A stretch of DNA of 41,922 bases, from assembly GCA_002179805.1 (NCBI GenBank), contig NAVB01000369.1, forward strand, positions 1-41,922, written 5' to 3'. Positions within the stretch are counted from its first letter, which is position 1; each line of letters opens with the position of its first letter. The translations under genes were made by a program, and so were the position numbers. The stretch comes from Acanthamoeba lenticulata. Lineage: Eukaryota > Discosea > Longamoebia > Acanthamoebidae. Positions 1 to 10,651 of this stretch are shown in pieces. The notes under the pieces were generated by a model. That model was not told the DNA's origin. It did no database searches and was given only the letters and a program-made list of their open reading frames with translations.

Positions 1-135
1 GAAGGCACCAGCGAGGCGATGCAGGCGAGTGTTCACAGCTGCCAAGGTGAGGAGATCGACAGGCGGCAGGAAGGAGAGTATCTCGACCAGCAGCTCCTCC
101 AACATGTTGCTTCCCAACACGCTCTCCTCCATCAT
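1..135 (-). CDS. F-box protein, N-terminal part (runs off the left edge)
   Basis: On the minus strand an ATG at 135-133 (a second ATG follows directly) opens a frame that stays open for 45 codons to base 1. About ten residues in, it reads an F-box-like helix pair: LEELLVEILSFLPPVDLL, then LAAVNTRLHRLA. F-boxes bind Skp1 and bring substrates to SCF ubiquitin ligases; that is family knowledge. The substrate-binding part lies outside the window, so the target is unknown. The gene points away from the protease gene at 362-1704, which is on the same strand upstream of it. The 226 bases between them hold A/T-rich sequence and no other gene. Confidence 0.72.
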   Translation of the reverse strand, partial: MMEESVLGSNMLEELLVEILSFLPPVDLLTLAAVNTRLHRLAGAF

Positions 136-361
136 GAAAATTGTTTTATTCTTTTTTGTTTTCCTCTTTTCTTCGCGTTTCTTCGCTTTTCTTTGATGCT
201 CATTAAAGAAAACAGGAAGGTGAGAAAGTGGGAGAGTGTGTAAGAATACATCATGAGGGAGTTTACTTTATACATCATCATTTATACAAGTGGGGACCTG
301 TCAGTTTGGGGCTGGCTCCCCGCGGCTCCTGGCAGAGGCACCAGGGTAGGTAGAGGGGAGC

Positions 362-1704
362 TTATTTGCAGGCGCACGGGCACTTGCAGGCCGAGGCGGG
401 CGAGCTCGAGGGCGAGGCGCGGGCCGCAGGCGTGTTGGAGGGCGAAGCGCGGGCAGCGGGCGTGTTGGAGGGCGAGGCACGGGCCGCAGGCGAGTTCGAG
501 GGCGACGGGGCGGCCGGCGAGGGCGACGGCGAGGCAGCCGTGGGGACCGAGCAGTCGGCGTTGTAGCACGGGAGCGAGGCCATGGAGGCGATGCCGCACA
601 TGTTGTTCTTGTTGCGGGCGATCATGGCGTAGCCGGACTGGCCCCACGAGATGCCCCACGAGTTCTTGACCAGCCAGTAGTCCTGGCCGTTGGACGAGCC
701 CCAGCCGACGAGGGTGACGGCGTGGTTGAGGCTGGCCGTGCAGCTCGGGTCGTCCAGCACGCCGCCGCTGTAGTACGCGAACGAGCGCGGGCCGGCGTTG
801 ATGCCCACCGAGAGGGGGCCCATGGCGGCCTTGGCCAGGAGGTCGGTCTCGCTGCCGCTGGCCACCGTGCGGTAGCTCTTGAAGGTGGCGCCGCGGGTGG
901 TGGAGGACATCTTGCACGAGCCCTGCACGCCGCTGTAGGGGTACGAGCCCTGGGTGCTCACTCCGCCGCCGTTGTTGTTGAGGAGCCACATGTAGGTGAT
1001 CTCCATGTTGCCGCCGGAGCAGCCGATGTTGCCGGTGCCCTGAGCGCAGTCCACTGTTTTGTCGTGGCACAAGTTGGTAAGCAAAAGAACGAAAAGCGAT
1101 GATAAAGAACGAAAGCGAAAGCGAAGAAGAAGAAGAAGCCCGTACGGATCATCTGCTCAGAGAGGCTGGGGAGGGAGCCCGTGGCGATCTTGACGGCGCC
1201 CTCAATGGCGGCCACCGAGGAGAAGGCGTAGCAGGCGCCGCACGAGCCCTGCGAGCGGACGGGGGTGACGGCGTTCTGGGTCCTCCAGTCGAAGCTGGCC
1301 GGGACGGCGCGCTCCTCAATCTCGCGCTTGGCGGCCTCTTCGGCCTCCTCAAACTCGCGGCGACCGACGGTCGAGGGCGTGCCGACAAGGCCGGTGTAGA
1401 TGCGGCTGACCTCGTCCTCAGTCAAGTCACCGAGGTCGTTCATGGCGAGCGTGAAGGTCGCGTTGGCGTTGGCGTTGAAGTGCTCGATGTAGGCGTAGTT
1501 GTCGCGCCACGCGTTGTAGCGGAACCCGAACTCGTGGCTGGCATAGCTGCGTCCGTGGTACCTCGCCCAGTTGGAGAAATACTGGCGGTTGACGGCGCTA
1601 TCGGCGAGCAAGTTGTAGTCGCGGGCGTTGAAGCGAGGGCTGACGGCCGCGCTGAAGACGGCGAGCGAGAGCAGGACAAGGGCAAAAGGGATCAAATACT
1701 TCAT
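362..1704 (-). CDS. Papain-family (C1A) cysteine protease, secreted, with Pro/Ser/Ala repeat tail
   Basis: Two exons, 1704-1146 and 1053-362, with a 92-nt GT-AG intron, give 416 residues. The order is a signal peptide (about residues 1-19, MKYLIPFALVLLSLAVFSA), an I29-type inhibitory prodomain (about 35-100, with an AMNDLGDLT motif), then the mature domain beginning near PASFDWR. Catalytic residues are Cys158 in QGSCGACYAFS, His297 in LNHAVTLVGWG and Asn317 in VKNSWGISWG. The family's usual CW(A)F is CYAF here. Splicing restores SEQMILDCAQG, which supports the junction. The C-terminus adds about 60 residues of Pro/Ser/Ala with three 10-residue repeats and ends in a Cys cluster (ACKCPCACK). 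It probably acts in lysosomes, food vacuoles or outside the cell. The start was chosen because the signal peptide follows directly. Confidence 0.93.
411..500 (-). repeat. Three 30-nt tandem repeats in the protease tail
   Basis: Three near-identical 30-base units (411-440, 441-470, 471-500) encode a repeated ten-residue Ala-Arg-Ala-Ser-Pro-Ser-Asn-Thr-Pro-Ala type unit. The repeats keep the reading frame, so copy number could change without breaking the protein. Confidence 0.85.
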
Positions 1705-2549
1705 GATGATGATGGTGATGATATGTTTTTGTGATGATTGCTGAAGTGGTCGTTGAGGGCGAGCGTGGGTAGACTTGTTGTACTTCTGCTTCGAGTTCTG
1801 TTGAAGGTGGTCAACAGAAGCTGTGCTGCGTGTGCTTGAAGAGAAGACAAGTGAGGATCGTAGTCGTCCAGCCTGGCTTTTTCTACTCGGGGGCGGAGTC
1901 GAAGGGAGCCTCAACGGGGTGGAAGCCCGCCGGTTGTATAGCCCCCACGGCCTCGTTGTCTTGTTCGAAGGGAGCCAAGTTCGCGGCCAACACGTCCTTT
2001 CTTGCGTCTGGCCTCAACATGTGGAGAATGTGGAGGGTGGAAGACCGCAACAGGTTTGGGATTCTGTTGTGGACGGAGCCCCTGTGCGATGGTAAAGGTT
2101 TCCATAGCGGGTAGCACAGCTCCCCTCATACACGCTATGTCCGCGACGGAGGTGAACACTCGAGGCGTCAAATGGACTGACGGGATCAGCTTCAGGCTGG
2201 GAGGTCCGCGGAACTCCGGTCTTCTCCTCTCGGTCGTCTGTGCGACGGCTCCTTCTCTGCTGTGTCGACAAGATTCTGCGGCATTTTGTAGAACAAGACG
2301 GACTTTGGCTTCAGTCGGGTTGCCCATGCTCTGCTAGGTGGTCACCAGATGCTCCCTATTTCTGGGGTGGCCACGTTCCACCCTTGAGAAGACACAACAG
2401 CTCTCTTGAAGAGGTTTGATTATGAGATTTATCTGTATATACAGTTTTCTGTGTGCCCTATGGCTGCTAAGTCACAATTCTGCGCAGGTTGTCTCTGGCT
2501 CAGGAGGAACAAGCTGGCACGTGTGCCCACGGCGACGAGGAGAAGAGAG
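1705..2549. other. Intergenic region between protease 5' end and histidine kinase 3' end
   Basis: This 845-base stretch holds the upstream region of the protease gene and the downstream region of the histidine kinase, both on the minus strand. Several short open frames cross it, but none shows a recognisable motif. A pyrimidine-rich element at 1875-1892 resembles one at 26726-26742 (see findings). I see no gene. Confidence 0.6.
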
Positions 2550-5500
2550 TCACATGGTCGGCCCGAAGGAAAAGGGCACCGATCCGCTGCCGCCCGTGAG
2601 CGAGGCCGCGGTCTCCAGGGCCGTCGACGTGTCGTTGTCGTCTTCTTCCTGTTCGCTGCCACAGGGGCTGTTGTTGCTGCCTTCCGGGCCGGTGGCTCCA
2701 TGGTCATCGTCGCTCTCGCTGCTCGAGGCGGGGGACGACGGAGCCCACGGTGATGAGAGCTGCGAGGCCGCGTCATGGGCCTTCCGTCGCGAGCGGGCGT
2801 CCTGGTCGCACCACTTGGCCAGGCACGACACCAAGGCGTCCTTCTTCACGGGCTTGCACAGGTAGTCGTCCATGCCGCTCTCGCGGCATCGTGTGCGGTA
2901 CTCTTCGCTGTGGAAAGCGCTCAGCGCGATGATGGGCGTCCCGCGCCCCTTGAGGCTTCGCGACCGGCTCCACCGCCGGCCGCGGCTGTCGTCCGTGCCG
3001 CTGCCACCGCCGTTGCTGTTGTCCGTGGCCGCGGCCGTGAAGCATCGCTCCAGCTCGCGGACCCGGACGGCCGTTTCGAAGCCGTCCATGTCGGGCATCT
3101 CGATGTCGCACAGGATGGCGTCGAAACCCAGTCGCGGCTTCGGCTGGCCGCGCGGCGGTTCGATGAGCTCTTCGATGGACGTGAAGCTGCGGCTCCGCTG
3201 CTCGGCGCTGGTCGTCATTGTCGTTGCCGTGGTCGTCGCGGCGGTCGCGATGCGCTGGGCTTCGTCGCGGAGCAGGTCCAGCGCGTGCGTGCCGCTGGAG
3301 GCGACGACGACGTCGCAGCCGACCGAGGAGAGGACCTTGACGGAGACCTTTTGGTTGATGGCGCTGTCGTCGATGACCAGCACGCGACGGCCGGCCAGGG
3401 CCGACCGGCCTTCGCCCTGCTCGCGCTCGCGCTGGAGTCGCTCGAGCCGCTGGCGCAGAGGCCACGGGCTGGCCGCCGGCAGGACGGCGGTGAACCAGAA
3501 CGTGGAGCCCTCGCCCAGCCGCGAATGGACGCCGATCTGGCCGCCCATGCCGTGGGCCAGGTGCTTGCAGATGGACAGCCCGAGGCCCGTCCCGCCAAAC
3601 TTGCGCGAGGTGGACTTGTCCACCTGCGAGAAGCTCTTGAACAACCTGTGGAGCTGCTCCTCGGCGATGCCGATGCCCGTGTCGGTCACGCGGAAGAACA
3701 CCACGCCCTCCTCCAGCACCTCGGGCTCGCCCTCTCGCGCGTCCGGCACGCGCGTGTCAAAGAACTCGAGTGTGATCCTGTTGCCCGGCGGCGTGAACTT
3801 GATCGAGTTCCTGAAAGTCAAAGCAAACCCCCAATGTGAGTTCGTGTCTCCAATGGGCTCAACGTGGGGCGGTTCGTACGAGAGAAGGTTGAAGAGGACT
3901 TGGCGGAGGCGCATGGAGTCGCCGACCCGATGCGGGTCGGTCATGCCGGCCGCAGAGACCTCGAGCGAGACGCGCTTGTTCTTGGCGTGGGCCGCGAGCA
4001 GGTTGACCGTCTTGGCCAGCTTGAAGGGCAGGTCGAACAGCACATTCTCAAACTCGAGCTTGCCCGACTCGATCCGGGCAAAGTCGAGGATGTTGTCCAG
4101 CAGCGAGAGCAGGTGCTCGGCGCACTCGTTCACTATCTCAGACGCCTCGCGGGCCCCGCGCTCCAGGCTGGGCATGTTGATCAGCTCGTGGCTCATCGCG
4201 ATGATCCCATGCATAGGCGTACGAAGCTCTGCGGGCACAAAAATGTAAAGAATTAAGCTCAAGAATGCAAAGAATGAACAAAGAAAGAAAAGGCATACCA
4301 TGGCTGAGGCTGTTGAAGAATTTGGTGCGTGCTTGGGATCCGGCCTTGAGCTGGTCGCTCTTCTGCTGGAGACGCCACCGCGAGTCGTCGCCCAGCTTCT
4401 GTAGAAGGATGGCCGAGAGCGACAGGACGACTAGCATGGCCACGCGCGGCACGACGCCGCCCTCGGCGTGGGCCATCTGCCCGGGCCCAGAGCTCGGCGA
4501 CGACAAGCCGCTGAAGGCGAGGAAGGCGCCAGCTTGAAGGAGCATCAGGCCGAGCGAACCCAGGCCCGCCGGAATGCCCAGCAGGAACGACGCCCATACT
4601 GCACACGCAAAGCACATCACACGGCCGGTGAGCCTCTTCCTCATCTTGTTGTGAGCTTGGTTGGGCCGTAGACGTACCGGTGAGAAGAGCGAAGCCGAGG
4701 AAGCCGCTCGAATGGACGCCGCGGCCTTCGATGATGCACCAGACGATGAAGAGCAGGTCGAGGTTGAGCAGGTAGGCCAGCACCGCGGAGCGCAGCGCGC
4801 GTGCGTGGAGCAGGAGGCAAACGATGCCCGAGTGGGCCACCAACGCCGCGGCGGCGAGGAGGATCGCGACCCAGTGGCCGGACCACAGCGGCGAGCAGTT
4901 GGCATAGGCCGTCGTCGACGTGGCCGTGGAGAAGGCTGTCGTCGTGCCCTCTGGCGTGGTCAGCGAGGATGTCGTCGAGGTAGTCGTCGTGGCGGACGAG
5001 TAGGCCGGAGACGAGCAGAAGTAGGTGCTGAAGGTCGAGGAGAAGGTGAAGAAGATGTTGGGCGAGAAGGAAACGAAAAAGGAGGATGACGTCGAAGAAG
5101 ATGAAGATGATGACGATGTGGAAGATGCCGAGTTTTCGACGGAGCCAAAGAAGAGGAATAGCGCGGTAAGCAGAAGGTAGCTGGCCAAAAGGACCACGCC
5201 GCCGCAGAGCAGGCTCAGAAGAGAGCATGCCCGTGTTTCGACGTCCTTGTCCGTCCGCAGCTCGGCCGGCAGGCGGTTGCGCATGAACTCGTCCACAGCG
5301 CCAACGCTGCTCTGCAGCAACCCGCCTGTGTGGTTGGCCAACCGAAGCCACCATTGTCGGCAGTGCGTCTGCGCTGACTCGTTCGCTTCCTTTTCGTCAC
5401 GTTCATCCTGCGTAGCGGAAGACGACGAGCAGTTGCGCTGGTCCATGGTTCCGGGTGTCATTGGAGTGTTGGTGGTGGTGCCGCTCGAGACCGCCGTCGT

Positions 5501-5866
5501 GTTGGACCTTCGTCGCTTGTTGATGGCAATGGTGGAGGATGCGGTGAGACTACCACGCCTGCAGATGTGGTCCTCCGAGGCGGAGGAGACCACTTGAAAT
5601 GGTCCGGAAGTCGCCGAAGTGGGCGGCGCTGTCACGTCCGTCAGGCTGTCCATGACAGCGGAAGAGCAAGCGCTGAAGGAGGAGGACGAAGAGGGGGAGA
5701 AAGCCATGAGGGGACCGTCGCTTCCCCGCCGCGAGAACCCGCCACTTTCTTCTTCGTCACGCAGCTGCGGCTCGGTATCGTAGGCCGGGATTGTTGAGGT
5801 GGTTGGTGTGGCTGATTGGGGCTGTCGTGGCGCTTCACTCGCCGGAGTGTGCTCCGTCTTGTTCAT
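2550..5866 (-). CDS. Membrane hybrid histidine kinase (six TM, HisKA, HATPase, receiver)
   Basis: Four exons, 5866-4678, 4598-4299, 4228-3880 and 3810-2550, joined by introns of 69-79 nt, give 1032 residues. The N-terminal ~210 residues are polar. Then comes TM1 (LLASYLLLTALFLFFG), a Ser/Thr-rich loop of about 75 residues, and about five more hydrophobic spans to residue ~450. The phospho-acceptor is His496 in SHELRTP, a motif split by an intron. N-box Asn614 (NLLSNSIKF), DTGIGI and GGTGLGLSI complete the ATPase domain. A receiver follows with IDDS near 759 and phospho-acceptor Asp848 (CDIEMPDMDGF), plus LCKPV. The acidic Ser-rich tail is about 80 residues. A phosphotransfer protein and output are expected elsewhere. 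The ligand is unknown. No PAS or CHASE domain is visible. Confidence 0.93.
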
Positions 5867-6974
5867 AGGAACCTTTGGAGCGCCAGGCTTGATGGCGAGG
5901 TGTGACTGCGCCGAGCCCTCGTCTCTCGGGGATGCCGCTTGACGGCGCGTAGAACCCGGAAAAGAATGAAGTCGACAGAAAATTGGAAAGGAAAACAGGC
6001 GGCAACGTTACCGTTGGGAAAGAAAGGGGACGGAAGATGCCAGCAGCACAAGATGAAAGTGCGAGGTGGAAGAAGATGAGGCCTCAAGGGGGTTGTGTGC
6101 GTTGTGTTATTTTGTTGAATGGACTTCGACTTGCCCAGATGAGGTCAAGTGCCTAGGTGAAGGAAGGAAAGTATCAACTTTAGCAACACATCATAAAAAA
6201 GAAGCAAAAAAAAAACACAAAAAGCCTCAACATCAACTATTAGGTTGACGCTGCGGCGCGAAGCGGGCGGGCGCCGTGTACCAGAGAAGGTTGGGATGGG
6301 AGGATGAAGCGGCGCTGTGTGGCGAGGTTCTATCTGTGCTTAAAGGCGTGGTTTGCAGCCTGGTGAGCGAACCAATGTTCAAGTCAAGAGGCTTTGAAAA
6401 AGTAAAGGTAAGCTGGCTGGGACAAACTGTAGACGAGGTGGGAAGGTGAGGGGAAGCAAGCCGACAGGCCCAACAGCGGCCACTCAACCTGTCCGCCTTA
6501 CGTCATAAGGCCCTTATGCGTTGCACTTCGCCTCCGTCGGCCGCCTGTACCTCTCAGTCGCAGCGGCCACCACTGACAGGGTTGTCTCAACCCCTGCCAA
6601 ATTCTAGCTTGACAAGCAGAGCTGCAGAACGCCCCACTCCGCAACACCGCTGCTGGCTTGAAACGCTGCTTCATTTGGGCCGCGAGCAACCATTCAAAAG
6701 GGAGGAGACTGCCGCTTCCTGCAAGATGTCGCCGGGCCCTCCAGGACATCACCTCACGAGGCGATCCACCAGACATGAAGGGGCTCTCGGGGCTAGGCAA
6801 TGCAGATGGTAGTCTTGTCCTAGAAAAGACCACCTTGAATCGACGGCGCTGCACGTGCTCCTCCACTGATCGTCACCATTCTTTTCATTTTCATTCCGTT
6901 TTCTGTAGTTTGGACCAGACACAGATGGCAGGGGTTTCATCTTGAGCCCCTTCTTGTTAATTCTACGCTGCCTC
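5867..6974. other. Intergenic region, no gene recognised
   Basis: This 1.1-kb stretch lies upstream of the histidine kinase and downstream of the NMNAT-kinase gene, both on the minus strand. It has an A-rich run near 6195-6225 and a CRE-like TTACGTCA at about 6497. An open frame at 6866-6498 (minus, 122 codons) has no motif and an overlapping rival on the plus strand (6516-6812). I do not call a gene here. Confidence 0.5.
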
Positions 6975-9373
6975 TCACCGCTGGAGGTGGGCCAACTCCT
7001 CCTCGATCCGCCGGGCCACGTCGACAAAGGTAGGCCGAGCCCGCGGGTCGTGCGCCCAGCAAGCCTGCATGAGGTCCACATAGGCGGCGTGTTGCCGGTG
7101 TGCGGGGCTCACCTCCGGCCGCGCACCGCGCATCTTGTCCTTGATCGCGGCCCGCGTGCTGCGGCCCGCGTAGGCCTGGCGACCCTCGAGCACCTCGTAC
7201 ATGAGCATCCCGAACATGAACACGTCGCTCGCCGGGCAGTACAACCGGCCGTCCACGGTGGCCTCGGGCGCGTAGAGCCGCATGTTGCCCCGAACGGTCA
7301 CGAGGTGGCGCGATGGCTGCTCCTGTTGCTGCTGCGCCAGCGGCAGCTCCTCGGACTCGTCCTCGTCAGCAGACTGCTGCTGGTGGGGATAACGCTGATG
7401 AAGCTGCAGGCCATCGCACTGCTGCTCTCGCTCGGCCCGTTCGGCGGGGTCCAGGACCTGGCACACGCCAAAATCGGCCACCTTGGCCGTCCAGTGCCAC
7501 TGGCGGTTGTCGACACTGGTGGAGACGTCCGCGGCGACTGTCGTCGCCGAGGCGATGAGGACGTTGTCCACCGAAAGGTCACGGTGGATAACGCCGCGCT
7601 CATGGAGGTGCGCCATGCCGCGCGCCACATCGCCCAAAACTAGCGAGAGATGGATTGAAGGATGCGAGGATCGATTGATGCGCGTGTCAGCGGACACAAG
7701 AACGGGAAATCAGAGAAGGCCAGAGGGCACGTACGCTTCAGGAGGAGGACCATGTCGTGCTGCGGGCCCCATGGCCGCCGCTCCGGCTGTCCCCGTTCGC
7801 CCGCAACCCACTGCCAGCGCTCGCTGGCTTCCTCACTGGCCTTGGCCTCAGCCTCGGCCTCGGCATCGGTCATCAATGATGGCCCAGAGTCGACGGCCGC
7901 CACGCAACGGCGGTAGATCGGCCCGCTGAGGAAGCGGGCCAGACAGCCCGCGTCGGCCAGCTCGAGCGCGACAAAGAGCTTGTCCGCGACGGCCCCGGCC
8001 CCAACGTAGTGGATCACGTTCGGGTGGTCGAGCAGCCGGAGGGCGCGAATCTCGTTGAAGACAAACTTGAGGATCCGCTTGGGCGGCTCGCGGGCCTTGT
8101 TGGCCAAGCCGAGCACCTTGACCGCCACCGGTCGGCCGCGGTGCTCCATGGCAAAGGTGTCGGAGCTGATGCCCCGCCCGATGCGTCGAGCCTCGCCCGC
8201 CGCGGCCGGCGTCAGCTCGTTCCACTGGATCGTGCGGCCCAGGTCCAGGCCCGGTAGCAGCCCAGAGGCCAGGTCCTGCACGGTAACGCTCGACTTCTGC
8301 GCGCCACTGCTGGTCCTCGGTCGGTCAATACATCGCAGCAGCCAAGCTGGGGCGGCGCGGCGAGAGGCAGGAGCTCGTACGCGTGGGCGCGTGGCGGGAG
8401 GAGGTTGTGCTCGCGGATGTAGGCCCGGACGGCCACGGGGAGAAGGCGCTCGAGGACGGCCTCCTCGCCGCTGTGAAAGGCTTGACGAATGAGCGTGGCG
8501 CTGGCCTCGACCGCCAGGCATGACTTGTCCTCGTCGGACGGGAGGACGAGGTCAACAAAGGGACCACCGTCATCGGCGGCCGGAGGCATGCCCTTGACCT
8601 TTTGGTCAAAGAGGGCTTGCGGGTCGAATTCGTAGTTGCGGTTGACCACGCACACGACCGAGTCCCGCTTGTTCTTGAAGCGGCCCACGAGCTTGAGCGT
8701 GTCGGCCCCGAACACGCTGATGACCTCCACCGGCGGCCGGTCGGCAGTGGCCGCCACCAAGTCGGCACTGGGATTGAACACCTCGTGGACGTGGTCCCGC
8801 ACCTTGGCGGTCGGCGCGCCGTGCTTGGCGGCCCACAGGTCGGACTTGATCCATGTCCGGCCCTCAGCGGCGAGCTCGATCATGCGTGCGCGGTGATGCG
8901 CCGTGATGAAGCCCGGCGGGTTGAGTTCTGGAGCCGCGCGCTCGGTCAGACCAGGCTCCATGGCTCTGTGACCGCGAACGACGAGGCGGAGAGACGAGGA
9001 GGAAAGGGAAGAGGCACCGCGGGTGGAGAGGAATCCTTCCTTGGCCCAGAACTTCTTGCGGAGGGTGGAGTCGGGCGTGGGCGAGAAAATCGCGGCCAGG
9101 ACCTCGTAGCCCCGCTTCTGCTCGAGGTGTCGCTTGGCCATTTCCACCATGTGGATCTGTAATGTTTTTTGAAATATTTAAAAAATGAAAACGTAAAAAT
9201 GCAAATAAATAAAGTAAAAGAAAAGAGCGCACGTGTTGGCGGTGGATGGGGCAGAAGGAGCCCGACGCGATGATGACGGCCTGCTTCTTCGTTGGCCGGT
9301 CCACCTGCTCTTCGACCTCCTCGAGTCGGCCCGCGGTGGGCGGTTGCAGCGTGGCGACAACGTGAGGCGGCAT
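6975..9373 (-). CDS. NMN adenylyltransferase - protein kinase fusion
   Basis: Four exons, 9373-9233, 9156-8381, 8306-7735 and 7639-6975, give one 717-residue frame. Residues ~30-300 resemble NMNAT: GSFCPIHRQH (nucleotidyl-transferase HxxH, residues 38-47) continuing after splicing as IHMVEMA, then FSPTPD, FGADTLKL and a C-terminal SATLIRQAF matching the SxTxIR signature. NMNAT makes NAD from NMN and ATP. Residues ~345-715 are a TKL-like kinase: glycine loop IGRGISSDTF, Lys369 in VAVKVL, HRDLSVDN (Asp517), DFG (Asp552), YAPEA, and CWAHDPRARPTF. A Gln/Glu-rich insert of about 45 residues separates DFG from APE. The domains are joined by a 74-nt intron (8307-8380) whose splicing keeps frame. The kinase has no convincing start of its own. 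If that intron is wrong, these would be two adjacent genes. Confidence 0.8.
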
Positions 9374-9424
9374 GCAAGCTTCCCATGTGCTGTCATGGAG
9401 AGCGTGATCAGAGCTCTGTGAACG

Positions 9425-10120
9425 TCATGCTGATCGCCGCTTCAGTTGTTGTTGTTGTTTGTACCCAGGGCTGAGCAGGTCGAGCCGAGCCTCGCGGTCC
9501 CACACGACCGTCTCCCAGATCTTGAAGTAGCGAATGCGGTGGAAGGGGACGCCTTCCTCCTCTTCAATCGTCATAAACTCCCTACGCGGGCGGACGTAGC
9601 GACGTTGGTTGGGTTGCCGGTGTAAAGAGCGAGCTGCGGACACGAGCGACATAGAGGAAGGGTCGAGGGTGGTGTACAAGTAGGAGATCTCGAGAACGCC
9701 ATCGAAGCGGTCGAGGTAGCCGATGCGGCAGTAGTCGAGGAGACGGCTCAGCTTGGGGTCCCACTTGAACCTCTGGTAGATGAGGTGGGCTGGCTTCAGG
9801 TAGTTCCTCCCATTCTTCTGTTGCACGCCGTGGCCGGTGGTGGGCGCAAGCGCTTGAGGAGGAGCCGTGGCCACAGCCGCGGTGGTTGTTGTCGAGGGAG
9901 TTGGGCGGGAAGGAGCGGGCTGCTTAGGCGTCACTCCACCCACATCCTTATTCTTCTTCTTCTTGGGGCCAGTTCGCACGAAACGCTGCACAGGTTCGTC
10001 ATCTATGAAATCGTCATAGGCACTGTCGTCATACTCTTCGTCAATCTCCTCCTCCTCCTCCTCCGTTTCATGTGGCGGCTCGTTGTCCCTCCAGTACTCC
10101 TCATAGTCATTCTGCTCCAT
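9425..10120 (-). CDS. MJ1316/DUF504 (RNA cyclic group end recognition) domain protein
   Basis: This is a single exon of 231 residues. The first ~50 residues are very acidic (runs of Glu and Asp), followed by a Lys/Pro/Thr-rich linker. From about residue 115 the protein matches the MJ1316 family pattern: FKWDPKL, then GYLDRFDGV, then PFHRIRYFKIWETVVWDRE. In other proteins the domain is proposed to recognise RNA ends with cyclic phosphate and often accompanies RNA-repair or 2H phosphoesterase domains; that is family knowledge. Here it stands alone. A basic Gln-rich tail ends it. The ~40-residue stretch between YLDRF and EEEEGVPFHRI is longer than usual. The start is the only in-frame ATG at the 5' end. 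Confidence 0.8.
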   Translation of the reverse strand: MEQNDYEEYWRDNEPPHETEEEEEEIDEEYDDSAYDDFIDDEPVQRFVRTGPKKKKNKDVGGVTPKQPAPSRPTPSTTTTAAVATAPPQALAPTTGHGVQQKNGRNYLKPAHLIYQRFKWDPKLSRLLDYCRIGYLDRFDGVLEISYLYTTLDPSSMSLVSAARSLHRQPNQRRYVRPRREFMTIEEEEGVPFHRIRYFKIWETVVWDREARLDLLSPGYKQQQQLKRRSA

Positions 10121-10651
10121 TTGAATCTGCGTTGGTTGTGGCCTGCGTCTTTGCTGCGCCCGCCAGACCTAAACGTAATACGTTTCGTCGTGCCAGGAGC
10201 TCAGCGAACGCGTTCCTTCGTCCTTCTTCGGTATGGTCATCCCCTCTTTTTCCTGGTTCCAGTTTCCTGTTGGGCCTTCCGCGGCAACGCTTAGCGCCGC
10301 CGTATGGCTGAGTACCAGCCTGGCTGGTACCGGTGTGGCCACAGCACCAGGGCGGTAATGTCGGGGTCCTGTTCGTTGACCAGATATTGCCCGCTTTCTG
10401 CTGAAGACGGACGCAACAATTCGCGAGAGGGAAATAACAACATCTCCTACGCGTCGCACACGGAAACGGTCCTTATCTTTTCGCGGGCAAGTTTAGCTTG
10501 TGAATGGGCTCTGGGGCAAGGCAGCTTTGATAAACAGTACCCAGCGGGGAACCACCCGTGCGTCTTCCGCGCTCAATTCTAGAGAGCTTTTTTTTCTCTT
10601 GTACCCGAATCCCCGCCTCACAACTTTCCTTGGCGGTTTCTGCAACTCCAG
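10121..10651. other. Divergent promoter region
   Basis: This 531-base gap separates two divergent genes, the MJ1316-domain gene (minus) and the coiled-coil gene (plus), so it should carry both promoters. Short open frames cross it without motifs. No TATA-like element stands out. Confidence 0.5.

Noticed and set aside
2872..4248. 458-codon plus-strand frame over the first histidine kinase
   Set aside because: The opposite strand carries all kinase motifs. This frame is rich in Ser, Arg and Pro without pattern.
6498..6866. 122-codon minus-strand frame in the 5.9-7.0 kb gap
   Set aside because: It has no motif, competes with a plus-strand frame of similar length and its base use differs from coding exons.
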